A stretch of DNA of 64,000 bases from Konateibacter massiliensis (GCF_900184995.1 NZ_LT860099.1:1951931-2015930), one strand, 5' to 3'. Positions 47,696 to 58,150 are shown, counted from the first letter of the stretch. Program-made: numbers and translations. The notes: a model not told the origin generated them from the letters alone.

Positions 47696-49246
47696 TTATG
47701 CACAGCATTTTGTTTTTATCAGCTCGCCAGCCGCCTGTTCATTCATCGGTCTGCCTGTATAATATCCCTGAATATTGTCACACTTCATATAGCGCAAAAA
47801 GTCGTATTGCTCCTTTGTTTCCACGCCCTCCGCTATCGTCTCCATGTTCAGCTTATGCACCAGCTCAATGAGAGCATCGGTGATCTCCGCCTGTCTGTTA
47901 TTCTCTGTAATATCGTTGATAAAGGACTTGTCTATTTTGAGCGTATCAATCGGAAGGTCCTTTAAATAGGTCAATGAGGAATAGCCTGTACCGAAATCAT
48001 CCAAAGAAAGGCTTACACCGATTTCCTTCAGCTCATTCAAGGTGTCCATAATGCTGTCGATATCGTTAATAAAAACACTCTCCGTAATTTCGAGCTCAAG
48101 CTCTCTCGGATTCATTTTATACGCATCAATGACACTGCGCACCAAATTGACAAAGCCAGGCTTTACAATCTGCGCTCCCGAAACATTGACTGACACGATA
48201 CCCATGTGCCCGTATACTTTCTTCCAGCTTACCCAAGTACGGCATACTTCCTTGAGCACCCACTCCCCGATTTCCAAAATATCTCCGTTTTCTTCCGCAA
48301 TCGGAATAAAAACGGCGGGGCTAATCCAGCCAAGATCGTCATCATACCAACGGATTAATGCCTCAAATCCCCTGAATTTATTCTGATAAAAATCGTACTG
48401 AGGCTGGTAGTACATTTCAAAGCCATTATTTTTAATGCAGGTCCGCATTTTTTCTTCCAGTATCATGCGGTTTTGCATATCGTTATTCATGCCGGGTTCA
48501 AACATAAGCACGGAATTCTTCCCGGATACCTTCGCATGGAACATCGCAATATCTGCGTATTGCAGAAGGTTTTTGCCCTCCTCGGTCTGATCCGGATAAA
48601 TGGAATAGCCCATGCTGGCAGTCAGGTGGATTTCTCGTTTGTTCACCTCAAAACTTTGCTCAAAAAGTGTTCTAATCTGGTTAACAGCGCGTTCCACAGC
48701 AGATAAATCCTCATTGTTAGATATAACTAACACAAACTCATCGCCTCCAAAACGCATCACTTCAAAATTTTTCTGGCTGCATGCAAACAATCTTTTGGCA
48801 ACCTCTTTGATAACCGCATCGCCGGTTGCATGTCCCAACGTATCATTTATTTTTTTAAAATTGTCAATTCCGACAAACAGCACCGCCACTTTATCGCTCA
48901 TCAGCTCTGCCTCGGACAACTTCAGCGGAATAATCTTTTCAAAATAAGCTCTGTTGGGAAGCCCTGTCAGAATGTCGTGATCTGCCAGATATTCCAGCTT
49001 CTCATTGTGTTCATTAATATGGCTATAACGCAGATGTTCGTTTCTTTCCTTCCTTAATTCCAAAGAGTAGGTAGCACCCAGCACGATAAAAATAGCAACG
49101 AACACCGCGCCGATGATAATATTCTGAGGCAGCTTTTCCTGTCCCATAAATAAAATCAGACTGTATAATGCCACAAGAAACACAGCCTCCACTATAATGA
49201 TTTGTATTATGTGTCTTCTATAGTCGATTTTTTTATTAATATTCAT
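47696..49246 (-). CDS. GGDEF-EAL membrane protein
   Basis: 516 residues from MNINKK (AAGG upstream). Two membrane segments at about 10-55, little or no sensor domain, GGDEF with intact RFGGDEF and DHDILTGLPNRAYFEKI, and EAL with FEALIRW, ELEITESVF, LDDFGTGYSSLTYL and AEGVETKEQ. All residues usual for metal-dependent phosphodiesterase activity are visible, so it could both make and degrade cyclic di-GMP, with breakdown more likely. It stands alone in its own unit. Confidence 0.93.
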   Translation of the reverse strand: MNINKKIDYRRHIIQIIIVEAVFLVALYSLILFMGQEKLPQNIIIGAVFVAIFIVLGATYSLELRKERNEHLRYSHINEHNEKLEYLADHDILTGLPNRAYFEKIIPLKLSEAELMSDKVAVLFVGIDNFKKINDTLGHATGDAVIKEVAKRLFACSQKNFEVMRFGGDEFVLVISNNEDLSAVERAVNQIRTLFEQSFEVNKREIHLTASMGYSIYPDQTEEGKNLLQYADIAMFHAKVSGKNSVLMFEPGMNNDMQNRMILEEKMRTCIKNNGFEMYYQPQYDFYQNKFRGFEALIRWYDDDLGWISPAVFIPIAEENGDILEIGEWVLKEVCRTWVSWKKVYGHMGIVSVNVSGAQIVKPGFVNLVRSVIDAYKMNPRELELEITESVFINDIDSIMDTLNELKEIGVSLSLDDFGTGYSSLTYLKDLPIDTLKIDKSFINDITENNRQAEITDALIELVHKLNMETIAEGVETKEQYDFLRYMKCDNIQGYYTGRPMNEQAAGELIKTKCCA

Positions 49247-49381
49247 AGTAACCTTCATTTCCTAATGATGTTTTTATCCATAATAATCTTAACATTAAAT
49301 GCGACGGCTGTAAACCAAAACCATCCAACTTTTCTATGAAATGGCATGAAAGAAATTACTGCATAATTTCTCATGACATAA

Positions 49382-49424
49382 AAAACAGCAAGTGATTTTT
49401 ACTACCATCACCTGCTGCTTATTA
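49382..49424 (-). terminator. Terminator of glycogen phosphorylase gene
   Basis: On the minus strand GCAGGTGATGGTA and TCACTTGC form the stem, followed by TTTTTT. It is located directly after the stop codon at 49432. Confidence 0.75.
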
Positions 49425-49431
49425 TATCCAC

Positions 49432-51894
49432 TTATTTCCGTTTTATAACTACTTTATCCAATTTCCATATATCATCTACATATTGCTGAATTGTTCTGTC
49501 AGAGCTGAATTTACCGGAGCATGCCGTGTTCATCATTGCACTTTTCGCCCAGCCTCTCTCATCACGATATGCCTCCTCCACACGCTTTTGTGCCTCTGCG
49601 TAGGAGCGGAAATCCTTTAGTATAAAATAGGTGTCTGCCCGGTCTGAGGAGTTCGTATTCAGCAAGGAATCGTAAATCTCCCGGAATAATTCTGGATTTT
49701 CCGGTGCATAAAAACCATTGATAAGCTGCATCAATATCTTTCTGATATCCTGATCGTTATTGAAAATATCCATCGGATTATAGCCGCCTTGTGTCTCGTA
49801 TCTGATTACCTCATCAGATGACATGCCGAAGATAAAGGCATTTTCCTCGCCTACCTCCTCAACAATCTCAATATTGGCACCGTCCATCGTTCCAAGTGTA
49901 AGCGCTCCGTTCAGCATAAATTTCATATTGCTCGTTCCGGAAGCTTCCTTACTCGCCGTAGATATCTGCTCACTCACGTCTGCCGCCGCAAAAATCCACT
50001 CCGCAATGGATACACAATAGTCTTCAATGAAAACAACCTTAATTTTATTGTTGATGGATGAATCATTGTTGATGACATCCGCCACAGAGTTAATAAGCTT
50101 AATCGTAAGCTTCGCCCTCCTGTATCCCGCTGCCGCCTTTGCACCGAAAATAAAGGTTCTCGGATAAAATTCCATATTCGGATTTTCTTTTATCTGATTG
50201 TATAGGTACATGACATGCAGGATGTTCAAAAGCTGTCTCTTATACTCATGAAGTCGCTTCACCTGTACATCATAAATCGAGCGCGGGTCTATCTCAATGT
50301 TGTTGTGCTCCTTGATATATTTTGCAAGACGTATCTTGTTCTTGTATTTGATGTTCATAAACTCCTGCTGTGCCCGCTCATCGTCCGCATACAGGGCAAT
50401 TTTATGAATTTGAGGTAAATCGGTAATCCACTCTCTTCCGATGTGCTCACTGACCCAATCCGCAAGTACATAGTTGCCGTGGAGCAAAAATCTTCTCTGG
50501 GTAATGCCGTTTGTCTTGTTGTTAAATTTATCCGGCATCATCTCATAGAAATCCTTTAATGTCTGCTTTTTCAGTATTTCCGTGTGAAGCCTTGCAACGC
50601 CGTTAACGGAATAGCTCGCTGCAATGGCAAGATGCGCCATCTTTACCTGTCCGTCGTATATAATTGCCATGCTCGCCACCTTCTGGGGCTGATTTGGATA
50701 GAGCGCCTGAATATCCAGAATGAAACGGCGGTTAATCTCCTCCACAATTTGATAAATTCGAGGCAGGAGTCTGGAAAACAGCTCAATCGGCCATTTTTCA
50801 AGTGCCTCGGACATGATGGTATGGTTCGTGTAAGCACATGTCTTTGTCGTAACCTCCCATGCTTCCTCCCAGCTTAAGCCCTCATCGTCCATCAAAGCAC
50901 GCATAAGCTCCGCTACCGTTACCGTCGGATGCGTGTCATTTAACTGGAATGCCGCCTTCTCATAAAACTTCTTGATATCCGAGTGATTTGTCTTATATTT
51001 TTCCACGGCTGTCTGCACACTGGCAGAGATAAAGAAATACTGCTGCTTCAAGCGCAGCTCTTTGCCGGCGTAGTGGTTGTCGTTCGGATAGAGCACCTCA
51101 CATATGTTTCGCGCGAGATTTTCCTGCTCCACCGCCTTCTGGTAATCTCCCTTGTCAAAGGAGTCAAGCTGAAATACCGTGACAGGCTCCGCATCCCAGA
51201 TACGAAGTGTATTTACAAAGTTATTTCCGTAACCTGTGACCGGCATATCATACGGCACTGCCTTGACAGACTGATAGCCCTCCTGAATAAAACGGGTTTT
51301 TCCGTTCATATCGGTCGCAACCTTCACATAGCCTCCAAATTTAACAATCTTCGACCTCTCCGTCATTTTCAATTCAAAAGGATTGCCGTGCTCCAACCAG
51401 TAGTCAGGAAGCTCAATCTGATAACCATTCTCAATCTTTTGTTTAAACATACCAAAATGATAGCGTATTCCACACCCATAAGCAGGATAGCCAAGTGTCG
51501 CAAGGGAATCGAGAAAACAAGCTGCCAAACGTCCAAGACCACCGTTTCCAAGTGCTGCATCCCGCTCCATATCTTCCACCGCGTTGATGTCAATCCCAAG
51601 CTCATCCAGTGCCTCCATTACCTCTGTATAAGCTCTTAAATTTACAAGATTGTTGCCGAGCGCTCTTCCCATCAAAAACTCCATGGAAAGATAATAGACG
51701 ATTTTCGGATCCTCCTCCTCAAATCTCTTCTGCGTCTCCAACCAGTTGTCAATGATAACATCCTTTACTGCGTAGGATACTGCCTGAAAAATCTGCAATG
51801 AGGATGCTTCATCAATCGTTTTTCGAAACAGCTTTTTTACACTGTCCTTTACACTCTCTTTAAAATGTTCTTTCTCGAATTGTTCATTATACAT
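49432..51894 (-). CDS. glgP: Glycogen/starch/maltodextrin phosphorylase
   Basis: 820 residues from MYNEQFEKEHF; AGGAGG before the ATG at 51892-51894. GT35 fold; the pyridoxal-phosphate Lys is 658 in EASGTSNMKFMLNGALTLGTMDGANIEI. Other marks: AALGNGGLGRLAACFLDSLATL, YGCGIRYHFGMF, QLNDTHPTVTVAELMR, TNGITQRRFL. It splits alpha-1,4-glucans to glucose 1-phosphate. No other glycogen gene lies nearby. Confidence 0.96.
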   Translation of the reverse strand: MYNEQFEKEHFKESVKDSVKKLFRKTIDEASSLQIFQAVSYAVKDVIIDNWLETQKRFEEEDPKIVYYLSMEFLMGRALGNNLVNLRAYTEVMEALDELGIDINAVEDMERDAALGNGGLGRLAACFLDSLATLGYPAYGCGIRYHFGMFKQKIENGYQIELPDYWLEHGNPFELKMTERSKIVKFGGYVKVATDMNGKTRFIQEGYQSVKAVPYDMPVTGYGNNFVNTLRIWDAEPVTVFQLDSFDKGDYQKAVEQENLARNICEVLYPNDNHYAGKELRLKQQYFFISASVQTAVEKYKTNHSDIKKFYEKAAFQLNDTHPTVTVAELMRALMDDEGLSWEEAWEVTTKTCAYTNHTIMSEALEKWPIELFSRLLPRIYQIVEEINRRFILDIQALYPNQPQKVASMAIIYDGQVKMAHLAIAASYSVNGVARLHTEILKKQTLKDFYEMMPDKFNNKTNGITQRRFLLHGNYVLADWVSEHIGREWITDLPQIHKIALYADDERAQQEFMNIKYKNKIRLAKYIKEHNNIEIDPRSIYDVQVKRLHEYKRQLLNILHVMYLYNQIKENPNMEFYPRTFIFGAKAAAGYRRAKLTIKLINSVADVINNDSSINNKIKVVFIEDYCVSIAEWIFAAADVSEQISTASKEASGTSNMKFMLNGALTLGTMDGANIEIVEEVGEENAFIFGMSSDEVIRYETQGGYNPMDIFNNDQDIRKILMQLINGFYAPENPELFREIYDSLLNTNSSDRADTYFILKDFRSYAEAQKRVEEAYRDERGWAKSAMMNTACSGKFSSDRTIQQYVDDIWKLDKVVIKRK

Positions 51895-51918
51895 ATGGCT
51901 CCTCCTATAATGGAAAGA

Positions 51919-51991
51919 TGCCCCAAAACAAGCCGCAACATACATAGCATTTCATGTTTCCATGCAAATGTAAATGACTTATTTGGGGGCA
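51919..51991 (-). other. Long-range stem between ileS and glgP
   Basis: TGCCCCAAA (51919-51927) and TTTGGGGGCA (51982-51991) are complementary with one bulge around a 54-base loop containing a smaller GCAT/ATGC stem. It could be the end of ileS or a leader of glgP. No T-run. Confidence 0.4.
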
Positions 51992-52019
51992 CCTCCTTTC
52001 ATGACTTGAAAAAGCTCTG

Positions 52020-55000
52020 TTACTGCCTTTCAACACCTATGATAACTGTTTCGCCATTGATATTCCATTCCTTGGCATAACCCTTCGGCTCGCCCTGAAT
52101 GATATCCAATGCCAATACCTCACTCTTAATTTTATCTGAGAAGCTGCGGAAAATTTCAGCAATCTTTTCATTCTTGTCATGGTAAATCACAATCTTATCC
52201 ATCACTTCAAAGTCCGCTTCTTTTCTCATTGTCTGGATCTTACTGATCAGCTCTCTCACAAAGCCTTCCTCAATCAATTCAGCTGTCAGATTTGTATCCA
52301 GCACAACGGTTATCTCATTGTTGCCATCCGACACATAGCCTTCTGTCTGAGCCATCTCAATAAGTAAATCTTCCTTTAATAGTACAACCTTTTCACCTGC
52401 AATGTCAAGATGCAGTTCGCCCGATGCATTGATTTCGTCCATCGCCTTGTTGCCGTCAACCTCGATAAGTGCCTGACGAATCTGGTTCAGCTGCTTGCCG
52501 TATTTCGGTCCTACCGTCTTTAGCTGAGGCTTAAAGCTGTAGGAAGTAAAGTCTCTCACATCGTCCGTAAATTTTAATGTCTTCACATTCAACTCGTCAA
52601 GAATGATTTCGTTGTAGAATTCGGACAACTCAAACGGAGCCTTGATAAACATATTACCGATTGGCTGGCGGTTTTTGATGTTTGCCGTATTTCTGCACGC
52701 ACGGCCCATCACAACGATATCTAACACCATATCCATGTTCTTTTCCAGCTCTTTGTCAATGTGTGCCTCATCCACAGCCGGGAAATCACACAGGTGAATA
52801 CTCTCCGGTGCTGCCTTGTCAACGGTTCTGACCATATTCTGGTAAATATCCTCTGTCATAAACGGAACCATAGGTGCCGCCGCCTTACAGATGGTAACCA
52901 ATGCCGTATATAACGTCATATATGCATTGACTTTATCCTGTGGCATCTCCTTTGCCCAGAAACGGTCACGGCTTCTTCTTACATACCAGTTACTCATATC
53001 GTCCACAAATTCCTGAAGCGCTCTTGCTGCCTCCGGAATTTTGTATGCCTCAAGACTTTCATCTACCGTTTTTACCGTAGAATGCAGCTTTGACAGCAGC
53101 CATTTATCCATGACCGCAAGCTTATCATATTCCAGAGTGTATTTTGTCGCATCAAACTTATCAATATTGGCATAGAGAACAAAGAAAGCATAGGTGTTCC
53201 ACAGCGTTCCCATGAATTTTCTCTGACCTTCAACCACAGCTTTTCCATGAAAGCGGTTTGGCAGCCAAGGTGCACTGTTGATATAGAAATACCAGCGGAT
53301 TGCATCTGCTCCGTATTCACTTAAAGCATCAAACGGGTCAACTGCATTTCCTTTGGATTTAGACATCTTCTGTCCGTTTTCATCCTGAACGTGTCCAAGC
53401 ACAATAACGTTTTTGTAAGGTGCTTTGTTAAAGAGTAAGGTTGATTCCGCAAGAAGGGAATAAAACCATCCTCTCGTCTGATCCACTGCTTCACTGATAA
53501 AATTAGCAGGGAACTGTGCTTCAAACAGCTCTTTGTTCTCAAAAGGATAGTGATGCTGCGCAAACGGCATGGCACCTGAATCAAACCAGCAGTCAATTAC
53601 CTCAGGTACTCTGTTCATCTGCTTGCCGCACTTCTCGCATTTGATTGTGACTGCGTCGATAAACGGTCTGTGAAGCTCGATATCCTCCGGACAGTTATCG
53701 GACATGGATTTCAATTCTTCAATGCTTCCGATGGAGTGCATATGTCCGCACTCACACTCCCAAATATTGAGCGGAGTTCCCCAGTAACGGTTACGGCTGA
53801 TTCCCCAATCCTGCACATTTTCAAGCCAGTCACCGAAACGTCCCTTACCGATGCTCTCCGGAATCCAGTTGATTGTGTTATTGTTGCGAATCAAATCCTC
53901 TTTGACTGCCGTCATCTTGATAAACCAAGATTCTCTTGCATAGTAAATAAGCGGTGTATCACATCTCCAGCAGTGCGGATAGCTATGCTCAAAGTTCGGA
54001 GCAGAAAATAACAGTCCTTTTTCCTCAAGTGACTTCAATACAAGCGGATCTGCTTTTTTACAGAATACGCCTGGCCAGTCTGTCTCCGTGGTCATCTCAC
54101 CCTTGGCATCTACAAACTGCACAAACGGAAGGTCATATTTTCTTCCTACATTCGCATCATCCTCACCGAAGGCAGGAGCAATATGAACAACACCGGTACC
54201 GTCTGTCAGGGTTACATAATTATCGCAGGTCACAAAAAATGCTTTTTTCTTCTGCTTTTCTGCCGTCTCAACCGCAAACGGAAACAACGGCTCATATTCT
54301 TTATATTCTAAGTCCTTGCCTTTATATGTCTCTAAAATCTCATAGTTATCTTCACCAAGCACTTTATTGCACAGTGCTTCCGCCAGATAATAGGTACTTC
54401 CCTCACTCTTTACTTTTACATAGGTCTCCTCCGGATTCATACAGAGTGCCACGTTGGAAGGAAGAGTCCAAGGTGTTGTGGTCCATGCAAGGATTGCTGC
54501 ATCCTCACCTTTTACACGGAATTTTGCAATCGCAGATTTTTCCTTTACATCCTTATAGCCCTGTGCCACCTCATGGGAGGATAGCGGAGTTCCGCATCTT
54601 GGACAGTAAGGCACAATCTTAAAGCCTTTGTATAAAAGCTTTTTATTCCAGATTTCCTTTAATGCCCACCATTCGGATTCGATAAAGTCGTTGTGATAAG
54701 TTACATATGGATCGTCCATATCTGCCCAGAAGCCAACTGTCGAGGAAAAATCCTCCCACATACCCTTGTATTTCCAAACGCTTTTCTTACAATGATCGAT
54801 AAACGGCTCCAAACCGTATTCCTCAATTTGCTCCTTGCCGTCCAAGCCAAGCAGCTTCTCAACCTCAAGCTCTACCGGAAGTCCGTGAGTATCCCAGCCT
54901 GCCTTTCTCGGAACCATATAGCCCTTCATCGTTCTGTAACGCGGAATCATATCCTTGATAACACGCGTCAGCACATGACCGATATGCGGCTTTCCGTTTG

Positions 55001-55148
55001 CGGTCGGCGGTCCGTCATAAAAGGTATAGGTCTCGCCTTCCTTTCGGTTTTCAATACTCTTTTCAAAAATCTGATTTTCTTTCCAGAAGTGTTCTGTTTT
55101 CTTTTCTCTCTCAACAAAGTTGAGGTTTGTCGATACTTTTTCGTACAA
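52020..55148 (-). CDS. ileS: Isoleucine--tRNA ligase
   Basis: 1042 residues. Class I signatures PHIGHV (HIGH at 55-58) and KMSKS (594-598). Editing domain with WTTTPWTLPSNVAL, C-terminal anticodon domain (YVRRSRDRFW and onward). The length and sequence (YCPRCGTPLSSHEV) fit the long, eukaryote-like IleRS type 2, the form often less sensitive to mupirocin. It is expressed from a T-box leader. Confidence 0.96.
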   Translation of the reverse strand: MYEKVSTNLNFVEREKKTEHFWKENQIFEKSIENRKEGETYTFYDGPPTANGKPHIGHVLTRVIKDMIPRYRTMKGYMVPRKAGWDTHGLPVELEVEKLLGLDGKEQIEEYGLEPFIDHCKKSVWKYKGMWEDFSSTVGFWADMDDPYVTYHNDFIESEWWALKEIWNKKLLYKGFKIVPYCPRCGTPLSSHEVAQGYKDVKEKSAIAKFRVKGEDAAILAWTTTPWTLPSNVALCMNPEETYVKVKSEGSTYYLAEALCNKVLGEDNYEILETYKGKDLEYKEYEPLFPFAVETAEKQKKKAFFVTCDNYVTLTDGTGVVHIAPAFGEDDANVGRKYDLPFVQFVDAKGEMTTETDWPGVFCKKADPLVLKSLEEKGLLFSAPNFEHSYPHCWRCDTPLIYYARESWFIKMTAVKEDLIRNNNTINWIPESIGKGRFGDWLENVQDWGISRNRYWGTPLNIWECECGHMHSIGSIEELKSMSDNCPEDIELHRPFIDAVTIKCEKCGKQMNRVPEVIDCWFDSGAMPFAQHHYPFENKELFEAQFPANFISEAVDQTRGWFYSLLAESTLLFNKAPYKNVIVLGHVQDENGQKMSKSKGNAVDPFDALSEYGADAIRWYFYINSAPWLPNRFHGKAVVEGQRKFMGTLWNTYAFFVLYANIDKFDATKYTLEYDKLAVMDKWLLSKLHSTVKTVDESLEAYKIPEAARALQEFVDDMSNWYVRRSRDRFWAKEMPQDKVNAYMTLYTALVTICKAAAPMVPFMTEDIYQNMVRTVDKAAPESIHLCDFPAVDEAHIDKELEKNMDMVLDIVVMGRACRNTANIKNRQPIGNMFIKAPFELSEFYNEIILDELNVKTLKFTDDVRDFTSYSFKPQLKTVGPKYGKQLNQIRQALIEVDGNKAMDEINASGELHLDIAGEKVVLLKEDLLIEMAQTEGYVSDGNNEITVVLDTNLTAELIEEGFVRELISKIQTMRKEADFEVMDKIVIYHDKNEKIAEIFRSFSDKIKSEVLALDIIQGEPKGYAKEWNINGETVIIGVERQ

Positions 55149-55168
55149 AATGCTACCTCCATTCTAGT

Positions 55169-55290
55169 AAAATGTGCTAAAGCACATTTTCGCGCCGTGC
55201 ACCGCCGGCAAAGCCGACCTTTTCCTCTCGTGTGCGTGCGCATAATAATTTTTGTATGATAGGAAATTCGGCAGAAGTTCCTAATCATAC
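55169..55290 (+). repeat. Structured interspersed repeat, copy D, in the ileS leader
   Basis: Hairpin 1 AAAATGTGC / GCACATTTT (55169-55190), CGCGCC, hairpin 2 CGGC-aaa-GCCG (55206-55216), conserved GTGCGCATAATAATTTTT block, hairpin 3 GTATGATAGGAA / TTCCTAATCATAC (55254-55290). It lies between the T-box terminator and the ileS ATG and abuts the T-run, so every full-length ileS mRNA carries its complement. Confidence 0.8.
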
Positions 55291-55566
55291 AAAAAAATCC
55301 TCGTCCCGCAAAACAGGACGAAGATTAGACTATCGTTATACCACCTATTTTTACATACCTCCATATTTACCATTTGTAAATACTTCTATACGCATTCCTA
55401 TTAACGGTGGAAAGCCGTCAGCACCTACTTATTCCGTGAAGCAAACGCTTCCTTCCTTTTCAGCCTGCAACTTAGGAGTGATATTCAATCATTTTTACTC
55501 GTACCGGTCTTACACCGACACCGGCTCGCTTGAACTTTCGAAATAATCTACTCTCTCCGTCATCGT
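55291..55566 (-). promoter_or_regulatory. T-box riboswitch of ileS
   Basis: On the minus strand, stem I with AGAGAGTAG-type and GTTCAAGCGAGCCGGTGTCGG elements; a candidate specifier AUC (55480-55482, in GAATATCAC) reads isoleucine. The T-box sequence AGGTGGTATAACG is at 55334-55346. The terminator stem (about 55297-55326, AATCTTCGTCCT / GGGACGAGGATT) ends in seven Ts. Uncharged tRNA-Ile should favour readthrough. Confidence 0.9.
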
Positions 55567-55595
55567 CTTTCTTATTTTTACTTACAACTGACGTT

Positions 55596-55625
55596 ATTAT
55601 AATACTGATTGCTTGGAATTGTCAA
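55596..55625 (-). promoter_or_regulatory. Promoter of ileS
   Basis: On the minus strand TTGACA (55620-55625), 18 bases, TATAAT (55596-55601). The -35 directly touches the stop codon of the upstream chemoreceptor gene. Confidence 0.88.
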
Positions 55626-57347
55626 TTACTTATGCGTAAATTTATCCGCTTCCGCTTTTAAATTGCCCGCGATATCCTCTGTCGTTTGAATTTCCTGACG
55701 GACAATCTGCATACGGCTCACTAAATCTCCGGTTGCACCTGCTGCGTTGGTGATACCTGCCGCAGAATCTTCAACTGTGGAGGTAATGCCGCTAAATGCT
55801 TCCACAATATGACTTATCTCTGCTTTTGCTTTGTCCGCATTGCCCAAAAACTGCTCCATAATCGTATTGATGGTAACCGCATCATCATTGTATTGTCTGC
55901 CTGTCTCCACAAACTTCTCATAATCCTGAATCACATAGGCGTGAATAAATTCCAAAATCTTCTCTGCGCTCCCCGACAAATCGCCGACCGCTGCGGTTAC
56001 TTCTCCGCTTAGCTCCTGAATGCTGTTTGCGGTATCCCTGCTGTTATCAGCAAGCTTTCTAATTTCCTCGGCAACAACGGCAAAGCCCTTTCCTGCCTCT
56101 CCTGCCCTTGCCGCCTCAATGGAAGCGTTTAGCGCAAGCAGGTTTGTCTGGCTCGATATTTCTAAAATCTCGGTTGTCAATTCGTTTATTCTGGAAACCT
56201 GCCTGCTGTTTTCCACAGATTTTCTGACTACCTCACTCATCTCGCCCATCATCTGGTTCGTTCCGGTCCGGCTCTTAATTGCATCCTCCTGAAGCCGTTT
56301 TGCTCTTTCCTTCATCTCGTTTGTATACTGTATATTATCTTCGGTTTTGCCGGAGATACTCACTACCTCTGTTTCCACCCTTGCCGCCGCCGAATTTACT
56401 TCCATGATGGTTGCGGAAACCTCTTCCATACTTGCAGACAGCTCCTCCATCGTCGCAGAAATATCTGTGGCATTTTCATCTGCTCCTTTTATCTGGAGAG
56501 ACACGCTCTCAACCGTCCTATTCAGTCCGTCAGAATTACCTACAATACCGTTCATCACTTTTTCCAGGGTTTCCAAAAATATATTAATTCCCTGCACCAA
56601 CTGTCCGATTTCATCTTTATTTTTAATTTTAATTCTTCCTGAAAGGTCACAGCTTTCTTCCTTTAAGCCCCGTATCAGCTTGTCTAACTGTTTTTTAGCA
56701 TGAACGGTCGGTTTGATGACAATCCCGTTTATTACCGCCATACAAATGCCTATCAAGACAGCAAGCGCTACTATCATAATAACTACGAGCAGAGAAGCCC
56801 TTTCATATCTGTTATTTAAATTTTGAACGGACGCATCCATAAAACTGTCCGTGTTGCTCTTCATATCCGTAAGCTGACCCTTGATTGCCTCTGAGGTCGT
56901 ATTAAACTCGTCAAGCAGTGACTCAAGCTCTGTCTGGGAGGCACCTGAATTCTTTGCTGCCATAATTCTGCTTACCACACTGATGTAGGATTTTACAGAA
57001 TCGTTAATGCCTTGCAGTTTTTCAAGCTCCTCGTCACTTTTATTTATTTTAAACATCTCCAAAGAGTTTGCTACCGTTCCAAGATCGGATGATATCTGGC
57101 TTCCAAGCTCCGATGTTCTGTCAGCGGACACCGAATAAATATAGCGGTAAACATTATTTTGAGATTCCTCCAAGACGCCTGTGAAGGAAAATATCTGATT
57201 AAATTCCGTCATCTGCGTGACCGATATATCCTGAATGCCATCGTTTACGCCCCTCATGCTGTTATTAACCAAAAGTCCCAGCAGCAAAACCGCTATAAAT
57301 TCCAATACAAAAAAACTAAAAATTTTGTAACTCAGCTTTTTATTCAT
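55626..57347 (-). CDS. Methyl-accepting chemotaxis protein, four-helix sensor
   Basis: 573 residues from [18 protein letters not shown]. Membrane segments at about 10-30 and 183-205 enclose a helical extracellular domain like the 4HB_MCP class ([29 protein letters not shown]). HAMP, then the signalling tip [47 protein letters not shown]. The helical sensor distinguishes it from the Cache-type receptor at 24-26 kb. The ligand is unknown. Confidence 0.92.
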   Translation of the reverse strand: MNKKLSYKIFSFFVLEFIAVLLLGLLVNNSMRGVNDGIQDISVTQMTEFNQIFSFTGVLEESQNNVYRYIYSVSADRTSELGSQISSDLGTVANSLEMFKINKSDEELEKLQGINDSVKSYISVVSRIMAAKNSGASQTELESLLDEFNTTSEAIKGQLTDMKSNTDSFMDASVQNLNNRYERASLLVVIMIVALAVLIGICMAVINGIVIKPTVHAKKQLDKLIRGLKEESCDLSGRIKIKNKDEIGQLVQGINIFLETLEKVMNGIVGNSDGLNRTVESVSLQIKGADENATDISATMEELSASMEEVSATIMEVNSAAARVETEVVSISGKTEDNIQYTNEMKERAKRLQEDAIKSRTGTNQMMGEMSEVVRKSVENSRQVSRINELTTEILEISSQTNLLALNASIEAARAGEAGKGFAVVAEEIRKLADNSRDTANSIQELSGEVTAAVGDLSGSAEKILEFIHAYVIQDYEKFVETGRQYNDDAVTINTIMEQFLGNADKAKAEISHIVEAFSGITSTVEDSAAGITNAAGATGDLVSRMQIVRQEIQTTEDIAGNLKAEADKFTHK

Positions 57348-57537
57348 ATTCCCATCTCTCTCCTTTGTACCTATATTTTCCTTTTTTCTCCCTCTTTTAT
57401 TATACATATTGCATGGAAATTCATAAGAAATCAATAGGAATTACGCAACTTCGTAAGATTTTAACCCATTCCAGTAAAATATTACCTATTGACTTTTATT
57501 AAACTTTTGGAACTTTTATTCTTGAATCAGTATCCTC

Positions 57538-57566
57538 TTGAACTTTGTCAAAAACAATGCTAGAAT
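57538..57566 (+). promoter_or_regulatory. Promoter of the small membrane-anchored protein
   Basis: TTGAAC (57538-57543), 17 bases, TAGAAT (57561-57566), about 70 bases before the GTG start at 57637. Confidence 0.65.
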
Positions 57567-57636
57567 ATAGAATACGTCAGTATGTTATTCGTTAGGCTCA
57601 TACGACTTATGCATGTTAACTTAAGGAGGATTTATT

Positions 57637-58098
57637 GTGGCTTTTAAAATTTTAATAGTTGTTTTACTTGTTCTAATTGTAGCCCTCGTCGTTTTGTATT
57701 TTCTCGGAAAACGTCTTGAGAAAAAGCAGGCGGCACAGCAGCAGCAGATTGAGTCAGCTGCACAAAATATAACAATGCTTATTATTGATAAGAAGCGTAT
57801 GAAGCTGAAAGAGGCAGGCTTACCTTCTGTTGTATTGGAACAGACACCAAGACTTCTGCGTGGTTCCAAGCTGCCGATTGTCAAGGCAAAAGTAGGACCT
57901 AAAGTAATGACTTTAATTTGCGATGAGAAAATTTTTGATTTGGTTCCGCTGAAAAAAGAAGTAAAAGCAGTTGTAAGCGGTATCTATATTACAAGTGTAA
58001 AAGGCGTCAGAGGACCTTTGGAAGCACCACAGAAGAAGCAGAACTTTTTCAAGAGAATGACTTCCAAACTCTCAAAAGGCGATAAGAAAAGTAAATAA
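57637..58098 (+). CDS. Small membrane-anchored protein, function unknown
   Basis: 153 residues with a GTG start after AAGGAGG. One N-terminal membrane helix (ILIVVLLVLIVALVVLYFLG), a basic/Gln-rich coiled region (KRLEKKQAAQQQQIESAAQN), then a compact domain that is probably cytoplasmic (MLIIDKKRMKLKEAGLPSVVLEQTPRLL, GPKVMTLICDEKIFDLVPLKKEVKAVVSGIYITSVKG) and a Lys-rich tail. I do not recognise a family by name. It has its own promoter and terminator, hence a single-gene unit. Confidence 0.8.
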   Translation: MAFKILIVVLLVLIVALVVLYFLGKRLEKKQAAQQQQIESAAQNITMLIIDKKRMKLKEAGLPSVVLEQTPRLLRGSKLPIVKAKVGPKVMTLICDEKIFDLVPLKKEVKAVVSGIYITSVKGVRGPLEAPQKKQNFFKRMTSKLSKGDKKSK

Positions 58099-58106
58099 AT
58101 ATAAAA

Positions 58107-58150
58107 AAACAGCCAAGCTCCTCATCCATGAGAGGTTTGGCTGTTTTTTT
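58107..58150 (+). terminator. Terminator of the small membrane-anchored protein gene
   Basis: Stem ACAGCCAA-GCTCCTC / GAGAGG-TTTGGCTGT followed by TTTTTTT. Confidence 0.88.

Noticed and set aside
50983-51639. 218-codon open frame on the plus strand
   Set aside because: It is antisense to glycogen phosphorylase, whose conserved motifs occupy this stretch.
53954-54622. 222-codon open frame on the plus strand
   Set aside because: It is antisense to ileS, with Ser/His/Pro-rich composition typical of a shadow frame.
57348-57636. Sigma-D (flagellar-type) promoter for the chemoreceptors
   Set aside because: No TAAA...GCCGATAA pattern found upstream of either chemoreceptor by eye.
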